The position numbers and the translations under genes were made by a program. The notes beneath the pieces are model-generated. The model saw nothing but the letters and a program-made list of their open reading frames with translations, was not told where the DNA came from and did not search any database. Below, piece after piece: positions 17,528 through 24,821 of a stretch of 64,000 nucleotides of DNA. Source of the stretch: Flavobacterium turcicum (GTDB taxonomy: Bacteria; Bacteroidota; Bacteroidia; Flavobacteriales; Flavobacteriaceae); assembly GCF_011365745.1 (NCBI RefSeq), contig NZ_JAAOBY010000001.1:682001-746000 (forward strand), in the 5' to 3' direction. Each line of letters begins with the position of its first letter. Within the stretch, counting starts at the first letter, position 1.

Positions 17528-18187
17528 TTAAATATTTAAATACTTATCCAAATAATCAGAGCGCTCTTTTAAATTATTGATGTAATTGTCTTCTTGGTGG
17601 TCTGATAAAATCTCGTAATTGTATCGTCTAAAGGTTTGAATGATTTCGTTCATGGCGCCCAAAGAAATTTTTAAAGTAACCACAACGCTATCAACTGCCG
17701 CTTCCGAAACGAATAAGCCAAGAAGTTTACCATTATTACTTTCTACAATTTGAGTAATCTGACTCATCGAGTATTCTAAAATTGGTTTTTGAACCACAAT
17801 AATTCCACCTGGTTCTTTCAAAAACGGTGTCTCGTGAAAAAAACGCATGACATCTTCCATTTCGTAATAACCAATATAGCTATTGTTTGGATCTAAAACG
17901 GGTACCAAATTAGTATGGTTTTTGGCAAAAACTTCTAAAACATCCAGCCAAATAGTTGTAGTTCGTACAAAAAAGCCTTCGAGAGTAAAGCGGTAATCAA
18001 TAATTTTTTTATCACTGTCAAAGGTCTCGCTATCCTCAGCAGCAATACATCCCAAGTACACGCCGTCCTCTACCACCGGAAAGTGAGAGAACGAAATATC
18101 ACTAAAAAAATCCTGAACCTCCGCAATAGTTTCTTGGCTGTCAAGGGCTTTATAGTCGTTGTTGATAAATTGGAGTAGTTCTGTCAT
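17528..18187 (-). CDS. CBS domain protein
   Basis: The 219-residue protein has an N-terminal pair of CBS motifs (about 1-125; SFSHFPVVEDGVYLGCI and NLVPVLDPNNSYIGYYE) and a C-terminal part (about 135-219) that looks like an ACT-type regulatory fold (PILEYSMSQITQIVESNNGK). Such proteins usually sense adenosine nucleotides. Its fixed position just before nadK suggests a link to nucleotide or NAD metabolism, which is inference. It is divergent from pdxJ across a 115-base promoter region. Confidence 0.82.
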   Translation of the reverse strand: MTELLQFINNDYKALDSQETIAEVQDFFSDISFSHFPVVEDGVYLGCIAAEDSETFDSDKKIIDYRFTLEGFFVRTTTIWLDVLEVFAKNHTNLVPVLDPNNSYIGYYEMEDVMRFFHETPFLKEPGGIIVVQKPILEYSMSQITQIVESNNGKLLGLFVSEAAVDSVVVTLKISLGAMNEIIQTFRRYNYEILSDHQEDNYINNLKERSDYLDKYLNI

Positions 18188-18253
18188 AAGTTTGCGAGCA
18201 ATATTTCATGCAAAATAATCAAAAAATAGCAAAATCTCCTAAGTTTTACTTTG

Positions 18254-18261
18254 TATTTTTG
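18254..18261 (+). promoter_or_regulatory. -7 promoter box of pdxJ
   Basis: TATTTTTG matches TAnnTTTG and lies 41 bases before the pdxJ ATG. The -33 element is not clear. Confidence 0.5.
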
Positions 18262-18302
18262 CTTTCAATTAAACACTAGTAAATCAAACTAAACCTGTAT
18301 TC

Positions 18303-19016
18303 ATGACAAAGTTAAGTGTAAACATCAATAAAATAGCAACTTTACGAAATGCTCGCGGCGGCAATGTGCCTGATTTGTTAAAAGTAGCTACCGATATTCA
18401 GCGATTTGGCGGTCAAGGAATCACCATTCACCCAAGGCCTGACGAACGACACATCAGGTATCAAGATGCGCGCGATTTAAAACCGATTGTTTATACCGAG
18501 TTTAATATTGAGGGTAACCCGCAGCATAATTTTATCGATTTGGTTTTAGAGTGTCAGCCTACACAAGTTACTTTAGTGCCTGATGCCATTGGAGCTATCA
18601 CTTCTTCGGCTGGCTGGGATACGGTTAAAAATCAAGCCTACCTGACCGAGATGATTCAGGAATTTCAGCGCCACAACATTCGAACTTCTATTTTTGTAGA
18701 TCCAAGACTCGACATGATCGAAGGAGCGAAAAAAACAGGTACTGATCGCATCGAACTCTATACCGAAGCTTTTGCTCACCAATACAATTTGGGTGATACG
18801 TCAGCCATCGAACCGTATATCGCTGCAGCCGAATTAGCCAATGAATTACAGTTGGGTATCAATGCCGGACATGATTTAAGTCTGGATAACATTCAGTTTT
18901 TCAAACAAAACATTCCTGGGCTTTTAGAAGTTTCCATCGGCCACGCCTTGATTTCTGAGTCTTTGTATCTCGGACTTGAGAATGTGCTTAATATGTATCT
19001 TCAAAAATTAAAATAA
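18303..19016 (+). CDS. pdxJ: Pyridoxine 5'-phosphate synthase
   Basis: The 237-residue TIM barrel condenses 1-deoxyxylulose 5-phosphate with 3-amino-2-oxopropyl phosphate in DXP-dependent vitamin B6 synthesis. Seen motifs are LSVNINKIATLRNARGG (phosphate/substrate end), ITIHPRPDERHIR, QVTLVPD, INAGHDLSLDN and SIGHALISESL. Length is normal. An intergenic repeat copy begins seven bases after the stop, and the esterase gene follows in the same direction. Confidence 0.96.
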   Translation: MTKLSVNINKIATLRNARGGNVPDLLKVATDIQRFGGQGITIHPRPDERHIRYQDARDLKPIVYTEFNIEGNPQHNFIDLVLECQPTQVTLVPDAIGAITSSAGWDTVKNQAYLTEMIQEFQRHNIRTSIFVDPRLDMIEGAKKTGTDRIELYTEAFAHQYNLGDTSAIEPYIAAAELANELQLGINAGHDLSLDNIQFFKQNIPGLLEVSIGHALISESLYLGLENVLNMYLQKLK

Positions 19017-19023
19017 AATAATT

Positions 19024-19140
19024 GGGGCGTGACCCTGCTTCCACTAGCGTTGCAGCAGGGTCGGGCTATCCGCTACAAGTCCTCACAAAACTAAATTGCA
19101 TTCCGTTTTGTTCCGGGCTTTCTGCTACTATCCCTCACGC
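19024..19140 (+). repeat. Structured intergenic repeat, copy 1
   Basis: This 117-base element is closed by GCGTGA (19027-19032) and TCACGC (19135-19140). Inside, GACCCTGCT (19031-19039) pairs perfectly with AGCAGGGTC (19054-19062), followed by the conserved core GGGCTATCCGCT, a smaller ACAAAAC/GTTTTGT hairpin and a right-hand core ending CTATCCCTCACGC. The same layout recurs at 34576-34684 and, inverted, at 24564-24678. It fills the gap between pdxJ and the esterase gene. Confidence 0.75.
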
Positions 19141-19164
19141 GATCCCAACAAAATTAAGACTATT

Positions 19165-19944
19165 ATGGTATCAACATCTATTTTACATAGCGTTATTTTA
19201 AATCCTACGGCAAGTCCAGTACTTCTAATCTTACATGGGTTTTTAGGTATGTCAGATAATTGGAAAACCCTAGGAGCACAATTTGCTGAGCAGTATCAAG
19301 TACATTTACTCGATTTGCGCAATCATGGCCGTAGTTTACACACAACTGAATTTAGTTATGATTTGATGGCACAAGATGTGGTAGCTTATTGCCAAGCGCA
19401 CAACATACAAAACGCTACTATTTTAGGACATTCTATGGGAGGAAAAGTAGCTATGCTGTTGGCTTGTAACCAGCCTGATTTGGTTAGTAAATTAATTGTT
19501 GCTGATATCGGACCTAAATTTTACCCACAACACCATCAAGATATTTTGGCAGGACTTAATGCGGTCGATTTTTCAACGCAGCCGAGTCGTGCAGCAGTAG
19601 AGGCTATTCTTGAAACGTATATTCCTGATTTCGGAACGCGTCAATTTTTAATGAAAAGTTTGTACTGGCAGCAACCAGGGCAGCTCGCCTTTCGATTTAA
19701 TTTGGCTGCTTTCAATGCCAATCTCGAAGCGGTTGGAGTTCCATTATCAGAGTCTACTCGCTTTGAAAAACCTACATTGTTCCTTCGTGGTGGAAATTCA
19801 AAGTATATTTTAGATAGCGATATCGAAAACATTCAAAAACATTTTCCGCAATCCACAATCGAAACGATTCCTAACGCGGGTCATTGGTTGCATGCCGAAA
19901 ATCCTGCAATGTTTTACCAAATCGTTATAAATTTTTTATCGTAA
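19165..19944 (+). CDS. Alpha/beta hydrolase (YbfF-type esterase)
   Basis: Starting at the ATG at 19165 the protein has 259 residues; the open frame continues upstream into the repeat element, which is not coding. The fold is clear: oxyanion region LILHGFLGMSDNWK (about 18-31), nucleophile elbow GHSMGGKVA (Ser about 92), DIGPKFYPQHH typical of the YbfF group, and the catalytic His in NAGHWLHAENP (about 236). It would hydrolyse short acyl esters or thioesters in the cytoplasm. The substrate is unknown. Confidence 0.88.
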   Translation: MVSTSILHSVILNPTASPVLLILHGFLGMSDNWKTLGAQFAEQYQVHLLDLRNHGRSLHTTEFSYDLMAQDVVAYCQAHNIQNATILGHSMGGKVAMLLACNQPDLVSKLIVADIGPKFYPQHHQDILAGLNAVDFSTQPSRAAVEAILETYIPDFGTRQFLMKSLYWQQPGQLAFRFNLAAFNANLEAVGVPLSESTRFEKPTLFLRGGNSKYILDSDIENIQKHFPQSTIETIPNAGHWLHAENPAMFYQIVINFLS

Positions 19945-19984
19945 TCAAATACTAATTAACTCAACCTCTTAAAAACAAACAAAA

Positions 19985-20329
19985 ATGAATTTACTTATAA
20001 AAATTATCGTTACCGCGCTTCTTGTTGTAATCTTGTCTCACTTTATGCCGGGTGTTCGCATTGCCGGTTTTACAACAGCGCTTATTGTTGCTGTAGTGCT
20101 AGGATTGTTAAACATCTTTATAAAACCAATCATTGTGTTCTTCACATTGCCTGTAACTGTGCTTACTTTAGGTTTGTTTCTTTTAGTTATTAATGCATTA
20201 ATGGTATTGCTATGTACAAAAATTGTTGGCGGTTTTGCGGTTGATGGTTTTATCACAGCCTTTATATTTAGTATTGTTTTATCGGTTTTACAATCAGCTA
20301 TGAACCTTATTTTAGGTGTTAAAAAATAA
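19985..20329 (+). CDS. Small four-helix membrane protein (phage holin family 4 type)
   Basis: The 114-residue protein is almost wholly hydrophobic with four predicted helices (about 3-22, 27-46, 53-77 and 86-110), the last ending in GVKK. Glycine and proline placement (HFMPGVRIAGF, NIFIKPIIVFFTLPVTVLTLG) matches the conserved chromosomal family Pfam calls phage holin family 4 (PF04020). No lysis genes are nearby, so a true phage role is unlikely; the function is unknown. A terminator follows 60 bases downstream. Confidence 0.82.
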   Translation: MNLLIKIIVTALLVVILSHFMPGVRIAGFTTALIVAVVLGLLNIFIKPIIVFFTLPVTVLTLGLFLLVINALMVLLCTKIVGGFAVDGFITAFIFSIVLSVLQSAMNLILGVKK

Positions 20330-20390
20330 TTCAAGGCCATAATCAAAAGTTTCTTTTGGCTAGCTAGCCGTTTTTGTATCTAGTGATTTG

Positions 20391-20440
20391 AATCTCGATG
20401 CGTGGCTGTTTACGACAGTTCAGGCATCGAGATTTTTTTT
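20391..20440 (+). terminator. Terminator after the holin-like gene
   Basis: AATCTCGATGC (20391-20401) pairs with GCATCGAGATT (20424-20434), followed by a run of T to 20440. The loop itself holds CTGT/ACAG. Upstream, GGCTAGCTAGCC near 20358 is a perfect 12-base palindrome of unknown role. Confidence 0.85.
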
Positions 20441-20476
20441 AACTGCATTTTTAACAGCTATTTAGCAGTTAATTGC

Positions 20477-20506
20477 TTGTTTGCATTTGTCTTTTTAATA
20501 CTTTTG
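20477..20506 (+). promoter_or_regulatory. Promoter of the Cys-rich/metal cluster
   Basis: TTG (20477-20479), 19 bases, then TACTTTTG (20499-20506) is an exact match to TTG-N19-TAnnTTTG. Transcription would start near 20513, only about 12 bases before the ATG at 20525. Confidence 0.75.
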
Positions 20507-20524
20507 TATTACTGAATTTGTAGC

Positions 20525-20896
20525 ATGACAAAAAGAATTTACATTTTGCTTTTCCTAGTTTTTGGCTTCTTGATGATGCCAAGCGAAGCTATGGCTTGTA
20601 GTCAAAAAGTAGAGATGTCTTGTTGCAAAAAGAAATCTGCAACATCGTCAACTGACAAAAAGTGCTGCAAAAAACAATCCTCTTCATCAAAAGATTCTTC
20701 TAAAAAGTGCAGTGGTGCTTGTAAAGATTTATCTTGTGGTAGTTCAAGTTTGGTTCTAGGCTTGACTAACGCTATTGATGTTGATTTTAAATCGGTAGTA
20801 TTCGGTTTTTCAACAAAACAAACTCCTTATTTTTACACTAAAGTGTTTATTTCAAATGATTTTAGTGCAATTTGGCTTCCACCTAAAATAAGCTAA
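20525..20896 (+). CDS. Cysteine-rich exported protein
   Basis: The 123-residue protein has a signal peptide (about 1-24, SEAMA). The next stretch (25-71) is rich in Cys, Lys and Ser: CC pairs at 33-34 and 47-48, then C62, C66 and C71, spaced by Lys/Ser repeats. The C-terminal half (about 74-123) lacks Cys and may be membrane-associated or beta. The paired cysteines suggest soft-metal binding (copper or zinc) or thiol buffering in the periplasm, in keeping with the genes after it. No named family was recognised. A strong promoter precedes it and a small hairpin follows. Confidence 0.6.
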   Translation: MTKRIYILLFLVFGFLMMPSEAMACSQKVEMSCCKKKSATSSTDKKCCKKQSSSSKDSSKKCSGACKDLSCGSSSLVLGLTNAIDVDFKSVVFGFSTKQTPYFYTKVFISNDFSAIWLPPKIS

Positions 20897-20899
20897 ATT

Positions 20900-20919
20900 C
20901 TTTTGGCAACAGCCAAAAG
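20900..20919 (+). terminator. Hairpin after the Cys-rich gene
   Basis: CTTTTGGC (20900-20907), loop AACA, GCCAAAAG (20912-20919) is a perfect 8-bp stem three bases after the stop. The T-tract is weak, so it may only partly end transcription. Confidence 0.55.
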
Positions 20920-21052
20920 TGTATTTTCTTCGTATATTCCTAAAAGGGATCAATTATTTTCAAAAAAGAATTAATGGATTTATAACTGTTTGGCTGTCGC
21001 CTCATTTTGTTATTTCCTTATTCTAAATTTTCAATTATTTAAAATCAAAACA

Positions 21053-21439
21053 ATGAAATCAATTCAAAGAATATTGATGGCAATAACGCTTTTGTTATCT
21101 GTAGTAGGTGCAAGCGCACAAATTAAAAATTCAGTTACCGAGAAGGTAAAAATCAACGGAAATTGCGGTATGTGTAAAAGCAATATCGAAAAAGCGGGTT
21201 CTGTTAAAAAGGTAGCAACCGTAGTGTGGGACAAAGACACCAAAATGGCAACCCTTACTTATGACAGTAAAGTAACATCGCAAGATGAAATTTTGAAAAG
21301 GGTAGCTGCTGCTGGTTATGATAGCACCCGTTTTAAAGCTGCAGATGAAGTGTATAATAATTTGCATAGTTGTTGCCAGTACGATCGTGAAACAAGTTTA
21401 GATACTGCGCCAGTTATCAAAAAGGAGTCTGAAAACTAA
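21053..21439 (+). CDS. Periplasmic heavy-metal-associated (HMA) domain protein
   Basis: From the ATG at 21053 the protein has 128 residues; the upstream in-frame extension is not signal-like. A signal peptide (1-22, ASAQ) is followed by an HMA domain (about 28-95) with the metal site GNCGMCKSNIEKA (Cys 38 and 41). A C-terminal tail carries SCCQYDRE. The domain resembles copper chaperones of the Atx1/CopZ type but is exported. It probably delivers or sequesters copper in the periplasm. The tlpA-like gene follows in the same direction. Confidence 0.85.
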   Translation: MKSIQRILMAITLLLSVVGASAQIKNSVTEKVKINGNCGMCKSNIEKAGSVKKVATVVWDKDTKMATLTYDSKVTSQDEILKRVAAAGYDSTRFKAADEVYNNLHSCCQYDRETSLDTAPVIKKESEN

Positions 21440-21523
21440 AAAACAACTATCTAATTACAAAAGTTAAGTTGTGGTAAGGTTATTGAAACTATTCAATAAA
21501 TTAAAATTTAAAAGAAAAGAATT

Positions 21524-21994
21524 ATGAAAAAAATAGTTATGATGTTGTTTGTAATACTAGGTATGACAACAACAAATGCGCAATTAAAAATAGGTGATGC
21601 AATGCCGAGTTTTCAACTTTTGAATCAAAAGGGAGTAAGTGTATCGAGTGCATCTTTTAAAGGCAATGTAATTTTGGTTGATTTTTGGGCGTCTTGGTGT
21701 GCGCCATGCCGAATTGCTAACAAAAAATTAGGGCCTTTTTACACTGCTAATAAGGCAAAGAATTTTGAAATGATCGGAATTTCGATTGATACCAAAAAAG
21801 ACAAATGGTTAGCCGCAATCGAAAAAGACAAGTTGTCAAACGTGCAATTGATTGATCCGAATGGTTTTGAGGCAAAGGTTGCAGCGCTTTTTGGCGTAGA
21901 ACAATTACCAAGTGCTTTCTTGTTTGACAAAAACGGAAAATTAGTGGCAATTAACCCGAGCTTAGATCAAATTGCAGCTCAGTTAAAAAAATAA
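21524..21994 (+). CDS. TlpA-like periplasmic thioredoxin
   Basis: The 156-residue protein has a signal peptide (1-19, NAQ), then a TlpA/ResA-type thioredoxin fold with VDFWASWCAPCR (Cys 59 and 62) and the cis-proline in EQLPSAFLFD (about 128). It would reduce disulfides of periplasmic proteins, here plausibly the cysteine-rich metal proteins encoded around it. Its stop is four bases before the next HMA gene, so they are co-transcribed. Catalytic residues are intact. Confidence 0.9.
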   Translation: MKKIVMMLFVILGMTTTNAQLKIGDAMPSFQLLNQKGVSVSSASFKGNVILVDFWASWCAPCRIANKKLGPFYTANKAKNFEMIGISIDTKKDKWLAAIEKDKLSNVQLIDPNGFEAKVAALFGVEQLPSAFLFDKNGKLVAINPSLDQIAAQLKK

Positions 21995-21998
21995 ATAT

Positions 21999-22520
21999 AT
22001 GAAAAATAGTAAAATAAAAATCGTGTTGACCGCTGTCCTATTTGTTTTGGCTGTGGTTCAAGGAAACGCGCAAATTTCGAAAGCGGAGATTGTGGCAACA
22101 GGATTAACGTGTTCGATGTGTTCCAATGCCATAAACAAGCAATTGAAATCAATGCCAGAAGTTGAAAGTGTATCGACTGATTTGAATACCAATACATTTA
22201 CGGTACAGTTAAAAGCAAATAATACTTTAACGCCAAAAGCGTTGAAAAATAGTATCGAGAAAACTGGTTTTTTTATTGGGTCGTTAGTATTAACTGTTGA
22301 TTTAGGAGCTGTAAATGGACAAGAAAATGAAAAAGTACAAAATCAATCAGGAACCTACGTGTTTGTAGAAAGAGGTAAAAAATCAGCTGGATCTTTACAA
22401 ATACAAGTGCTTAATGAGGGTTTTGTAACTAAAAAAGAATTCAAAAAGTCGGCTAAAATGCTTGCCAAGTATGCTGATTTTTTGGGTCAAGAAAATACGT
22501 ATTTGGTAAAATCAATTTAG
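21999..22520 (+). CDS. Periplasmic HMA-domain protein
   Basis: The 173-residue protein has a signal peptide (about 1-24, GNAQ) and an HMA domain (about 28-95) with GLTCSMCSNAINKQL (Cys 38 and 41), a classic metal site. The remaining 75 residues (GTYVFVERGKKSAGS onward) form a second small domain not recognised. It resembles its neighbour at 21053 in overall plan but the sequences are well diverged. Its stop codon directly abuts the ATG of the outer-membrane protein gene, showing tight coupling. A copper-handling role is inferred from the motif. Confidence 0.83.
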   Translation: MKNSKIKIVLTAVLFVLAVVQGNAQISKAEIVATGLTCSMCSNAINKQLKSMPEVESVSTDLNTNTFTVQLKANNTLTPKALKNSIEKTGFFIGSLVLTVDLGAVNGQENEKVQNQSGTYVFVERGKKSAGSLQIQVLNEGFVTKKEFKKSAKMLAKYADFLGQENTYLVKSI

Positions 22521-23324
22521 ATGAAGTATTTTATTTTATTGATGCTGGCCTTTTTTACGATACAAATAAATGCGCAAGAATTATTTGTAATGACAGAGCC
22601 GGCAAGCAATATGCCAACAGGAGCAATAGGTGTGCGTCAAGCCTCGATGCTTACTTGGAACAAGCAAGGAGAGACTAATTTTCACGCCATGCCTGAGGTG
22701 ATGTGGGGAGTTAACAAAAACTGGATGGTTCATGCTACCGCTTTTTTGAATACCACTCAGAATCAATTCAAGTTACAAGGCGGAAGCGTGTATGCTAAAT
22801 ACCGCTTTTTTTCCAGTGATGATTTGCACAGCCATTTTCGTTTGGCGGCATACGGGAGATTGAGCGCTAACAGCGCTCCTATTTTTCAAGAAGAAATTGA
22901 AACTATGGGAATGAACTCGGGCTACGAAACTGGTTTGGTTGCAACGCAATTGGTAAACAAAACTGCAATTAGTGCCACAGTTAGTTATGAGCGCGCATTG
23001 AATAATGGCGACTTTGTTTTTCCTGCTTTGCAATCTAACAGTGGTTTAAATTATTCTTTGTCGATAGGACAATTGTTGCATCCCAAAAAATATACTAGTT
23101 TTGAGCAGACTAATATCAATGCAATGGTGGAGTTTTTGGGTCAGCGCCTAAATGATAACGGAAAGTCATTTTTGGATGTTGTGCCGTCAATTCAATTTAT
23201 TGTGAATAGTCAGGCCCGAATAGATTTGGCCTACCGTCATCAGCTTTACAGTAATATGAGCCGAATGGCAACCAATAGTGTGTTGTTGAAATTAGAGTAT
23301 ACTTTTTTTAACACAACCAAGTAA
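22521..23324 (+). CDS. Outer-membrane beta-barrel protein of the metal cluster
   Basis: The 267-residue protein has a signal peptide (1-18, INAQ) and a mature part of alternating strands rich in aromatic residues (YAKYRFFSSDDL, GSVYAKY, RIDLAYRHQLYS), ending in LKLEYTFFNTTK. It looks like a barrel of about 12 strands, though no Phe is at the very end. The ATG follows the HMA gene stop with no gap. Position suggests a pore or metal-linked surface protein; no enzyme motif was seen. The specific family was not recognised with certainty. Confidence 0.7.
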   Translation: MKYFILLMLAFFTIQINAQELFVMTEPASNMPTGAIGVRQASMLTWNKQGETNFHAMPEVMWGVNKNWMVHATAFLNTTQNQFKLQGGSVYAKYRFFSSDDLHSHFRLAAYGRLSANSAPIFQEEIETMGMNSGYETGLVATQLVNKTAISATVSYERALNNGDFVFPALQSNSGLNYSLSIGQLLHPKKYTSFEQTNINAMVEFLGQRLNDNGKSFLDVVPSIQFIVNSQARIDLAYRHQLYSNMSRMATNSVLLKLEYTFFNTTK

Positions 23325-23363
23325 GTTCTTAAAATAGTAAATTAGAATAATAATATCAAACAA

Positions 23364-24098
23364 ATGAAAAATACCATTATAGCAGTCTTGCTAGGGGCAG
23401 TAGTCACTGTTTCCTGCAATTCTAAAAACAATTCGTCAACAGAAACTAAGGATTCTAAAATAGAAACAAGTGCGGCGTTATATTCATGTCCGATGCACCC
23501 GAATGTGAAAGGCGAGTCTGGTGCAGAGTGTCCAGAATGTGGCATGGAGCTTACGGAGAAATTAGAAACGAAGGTTTATAAGAATAACGAGACTATTGCA
23601 GGAGATACGTTGGATGAGGATGTCTCGTTGCGTAAAATTAAAATTCGTGCCGAAAAACAACAAGCTTTTCCAACGGAGCAAATAGTGGAGGATTATCTAA
23701 AAGTAAAAAATGCGTTAACAAGAGATGATTCTGGAAATGCAGCCGTATTGGCTAATAATATGAAATACAATTTAGACGTACTAAAGTCTAGCTCGCCAGA
23801 TAAAAAAGCAGCGGCTGAATATGCTAAGTTGGTAAAAGAAATGAGAGAAAACACCAGTTACGTGGGAGATTTTCCCGGAGGAATAAGTGAGCAGCGAGAA
23901 TATTTTGCAAAACTGAGTAAAAACATGTTCGACTTCATTAAAACCTATGGCACCATGCAGGTTTTGTATCAAGATTATTGCCCGATGTACGAGAATGGTA
24001 AAAGCGGTTATTGGATAAGTGAAACGAAAGATGTGGTCAATCCGTATTTTGGTGCAGAGATGTTGCATTGTGGTCGAAGAATTGGCGCTGTGCAGTAA
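23364..24098 (+). CDS. Metal-binding (HMBD) and DUF3347 lipoprotein
   Basis: The 244-residue protein has a lipoprotein signal with Cys 18 (TVSCNSK). A short heavy-metal-binding domain follows (about 38-65, YSCPMHPNV and CPECGMEL), as in CusB-like adaptors and copper ATPases. Residues 90-244 form a DUF3347 domain (VEDYLKVKNALTRDD, DYCPMYENGKSGYW), often found in CusB-type proteins. Here no adaptor core is present, so this is a stand-alone copper-binding lipoprotein. Cys, Met and His in the two CPM motifs would be ligands. It is the last gene of the cluster. Confidence 0.87.
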   Translation: MKNTIIAVLLGAVVTVSCNSKNNSSTETKDSKIETSAALYSCPMHPNVKGESGAECPECGMELTEKLETKVYKNNETIAGDTLDEDVSLRKIKIRAEKQQAFPTEQIVEDYLKVKNALTRDDSGNAAVLANNMKYNLDVLKSSSPDKKAAAEYAKLVKEMRENTSYVGDFPGGISEQREYFAKLSKNMFDFIKTYGTMQVLYQDYCPMYENGKSGYWISETKDVVNPYFGAEMLHCGRRIGAVQ

Positions 24099-24120
24099 TA
24101 AATTAGTAATGTTACTACAG

Positions 24121-24149
24121 GAAGCTGGTTCAATTATAAAGCCAGCTTC
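24121..24149 (+). terminator. Hairpin ending the metal cluster
   Basis: GAAGCTGG (24121-24128) pairs with CCAGCTTC (24142-24149), 22 bases after the last stop. The following T-tract is short, so termination strength is uncertain. Confidence 0.6.
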
Positions 24150-24263
24150 TTGAATTAGCTAAAGAATATTTTTTTTTGTTTTAGAAAATAGTAGTATTGT
24201 ATTGATAATTAGTAATTTGTTTTTGTCGTAATTAAAAAAAAAGTATTTTTTTTGTAAATGGTG

Positions 24264-24293
24264 TTGCAACATTCAAAAAAAGTTCTAATTTTG
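24264..24293 (+). promoter_or_regulatory. tRNA-Glu promoter
   Basis: TTG (24264-24266), 19 bases, TAATTTTG (24286-24293). The 23 bases from the end of the box (TTGCACCCGCAATACAAAAC, then AAG) are nearly identical to those at the tRNA-Gly promoter. Confidence 0.8.
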
Positions 24294-24312
24294 CACCCGC
24301 AATACAAAACAA

Positions 24313-24384
24313 GGCCCGTTCGTCTATCGGTTAGGACGCATGGTTTTCATCCATGTAAGAGCGGTTCGATTCCGCTACGGGCTA
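24313..24384 (+). tRNA. tRNA-Glu (TTC)
   Basis: The acceptor stem GGCCCGT pairs with ACGGGCT (24377-24383), discriminator A. The anticodon stem CATGG/CCATG frames loop TTTTCAT with anticodon TTC (24346-24348), and the T-arm reads GCGG TTCGATT CCGC. The gene stands alone between its own promoter and a strong terminator at 24449. CCA is not encoded. Confidence 0.96.
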
Positions 24385-24448
24385 CAAAAAACGCAAGTAT
24401 TAAGAAAGATTATCTGTATTATTTTGCAACTGTACGCAATTAGTTAAA

Positions 24449-24479
24449 GCCTCAAGAAGTAATTCTTGAGGCTTTTTTT
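24449..24479 (+). terminator. tRNA-Glu terminator
   Basis: A perfect 10-bp stem, GCCTCAAGAA (24449-24458) with TTCTTGAGGC (24463-24472), loop GTAA, then seven T. Confidence 0.9.
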
Positions 24480-24563
24480 ATTGGGGTTAATTCAATTTTG
24501 TGGTGTTCTAGATAATTTTGCGAATAATTTTTCGTGGTTTTATCAAAGTCGTGTTCGGAAATT

Positions 24564-24678
24564 GTGCCGCGTGAAGGATGGCAGTGGAGCTCTTTGGGTT
24601 TTTGTCCCGCAGGGCAAAACCCCAAAAGCGGGAACGAACAGCCTGACGCACCATAGAGAAACGGCGGTGCGGCACGCC
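24564..24678 (-). repeat. Structured intergenic repeat, copy 2 (inverted)
   Basis: Read on the minus strand it begins GGCGTGCCGCACC, continues GGTGCGTCAGGCTGTTCG and ends CTGCCATCCTTCACGC. The closing stem is GCGTG/CACGC, reinforced by GTGCCGC (24564-24570) with GCGGCAC (24669-24675). An inner hairpin is strong: CTTTGGGTTTTTGTCCC with GGGCAAAACCCCAAAAG (about 24591-24629). It shares GTCAGGCTGTTCG and CCATCCTTnACGC with copy 3 and lies between tRNA-Glu and tig. Confidence 0.75.
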
Positions 24679-24756
24679 TAAATAAGCCGAATTATAAGGG
24701 GTTTTAGTGGTGAAAAGATGTTGAATTTCAAGGCAAAAGGTTCGCGTATGAAAAAC

Positions 24757-24787
24757 TTGGTTAGCGTGTAAAAATTTTATAATTTTG
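24757..24787 (+). promoter_or_regulatory. tig promoter
   Basis: TTG (24757-24759), 20 bases, TAATTTTG (24780-24787). Predicted start near 24794, 28 bases before the ATG. Confidence 0.75.
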
Positions 24788-24821
24788 CCAACCGAATTTC
24801 TAATGTAAAGTAAAGAACAAG

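Noticed and set aside
19096..19164. Upstream extension of the esterase gene
   Set aside because: It is the right half of the intergenic repeat, which is non-coding elsewhere in the window.
19985..20329. Prophage remnant suggested by the holin-type protein
   Set aside because: The family is a common chromosomal one and no lysis, integrase or structural genes are near.
24313..24330. CCGTTCGTC, identical to the LytTR half-site core, occurs near base 24316
   Set aside because: It is part of the tRNA-Glu acceptor and D-arm, is single, and has no partner 21 bases away.
24258..24681. Two open frames covering tRNA-Glu and the repeat at 24564
   Set aside because: They run through tRNA and hairpin sequence and have no protein-like features.
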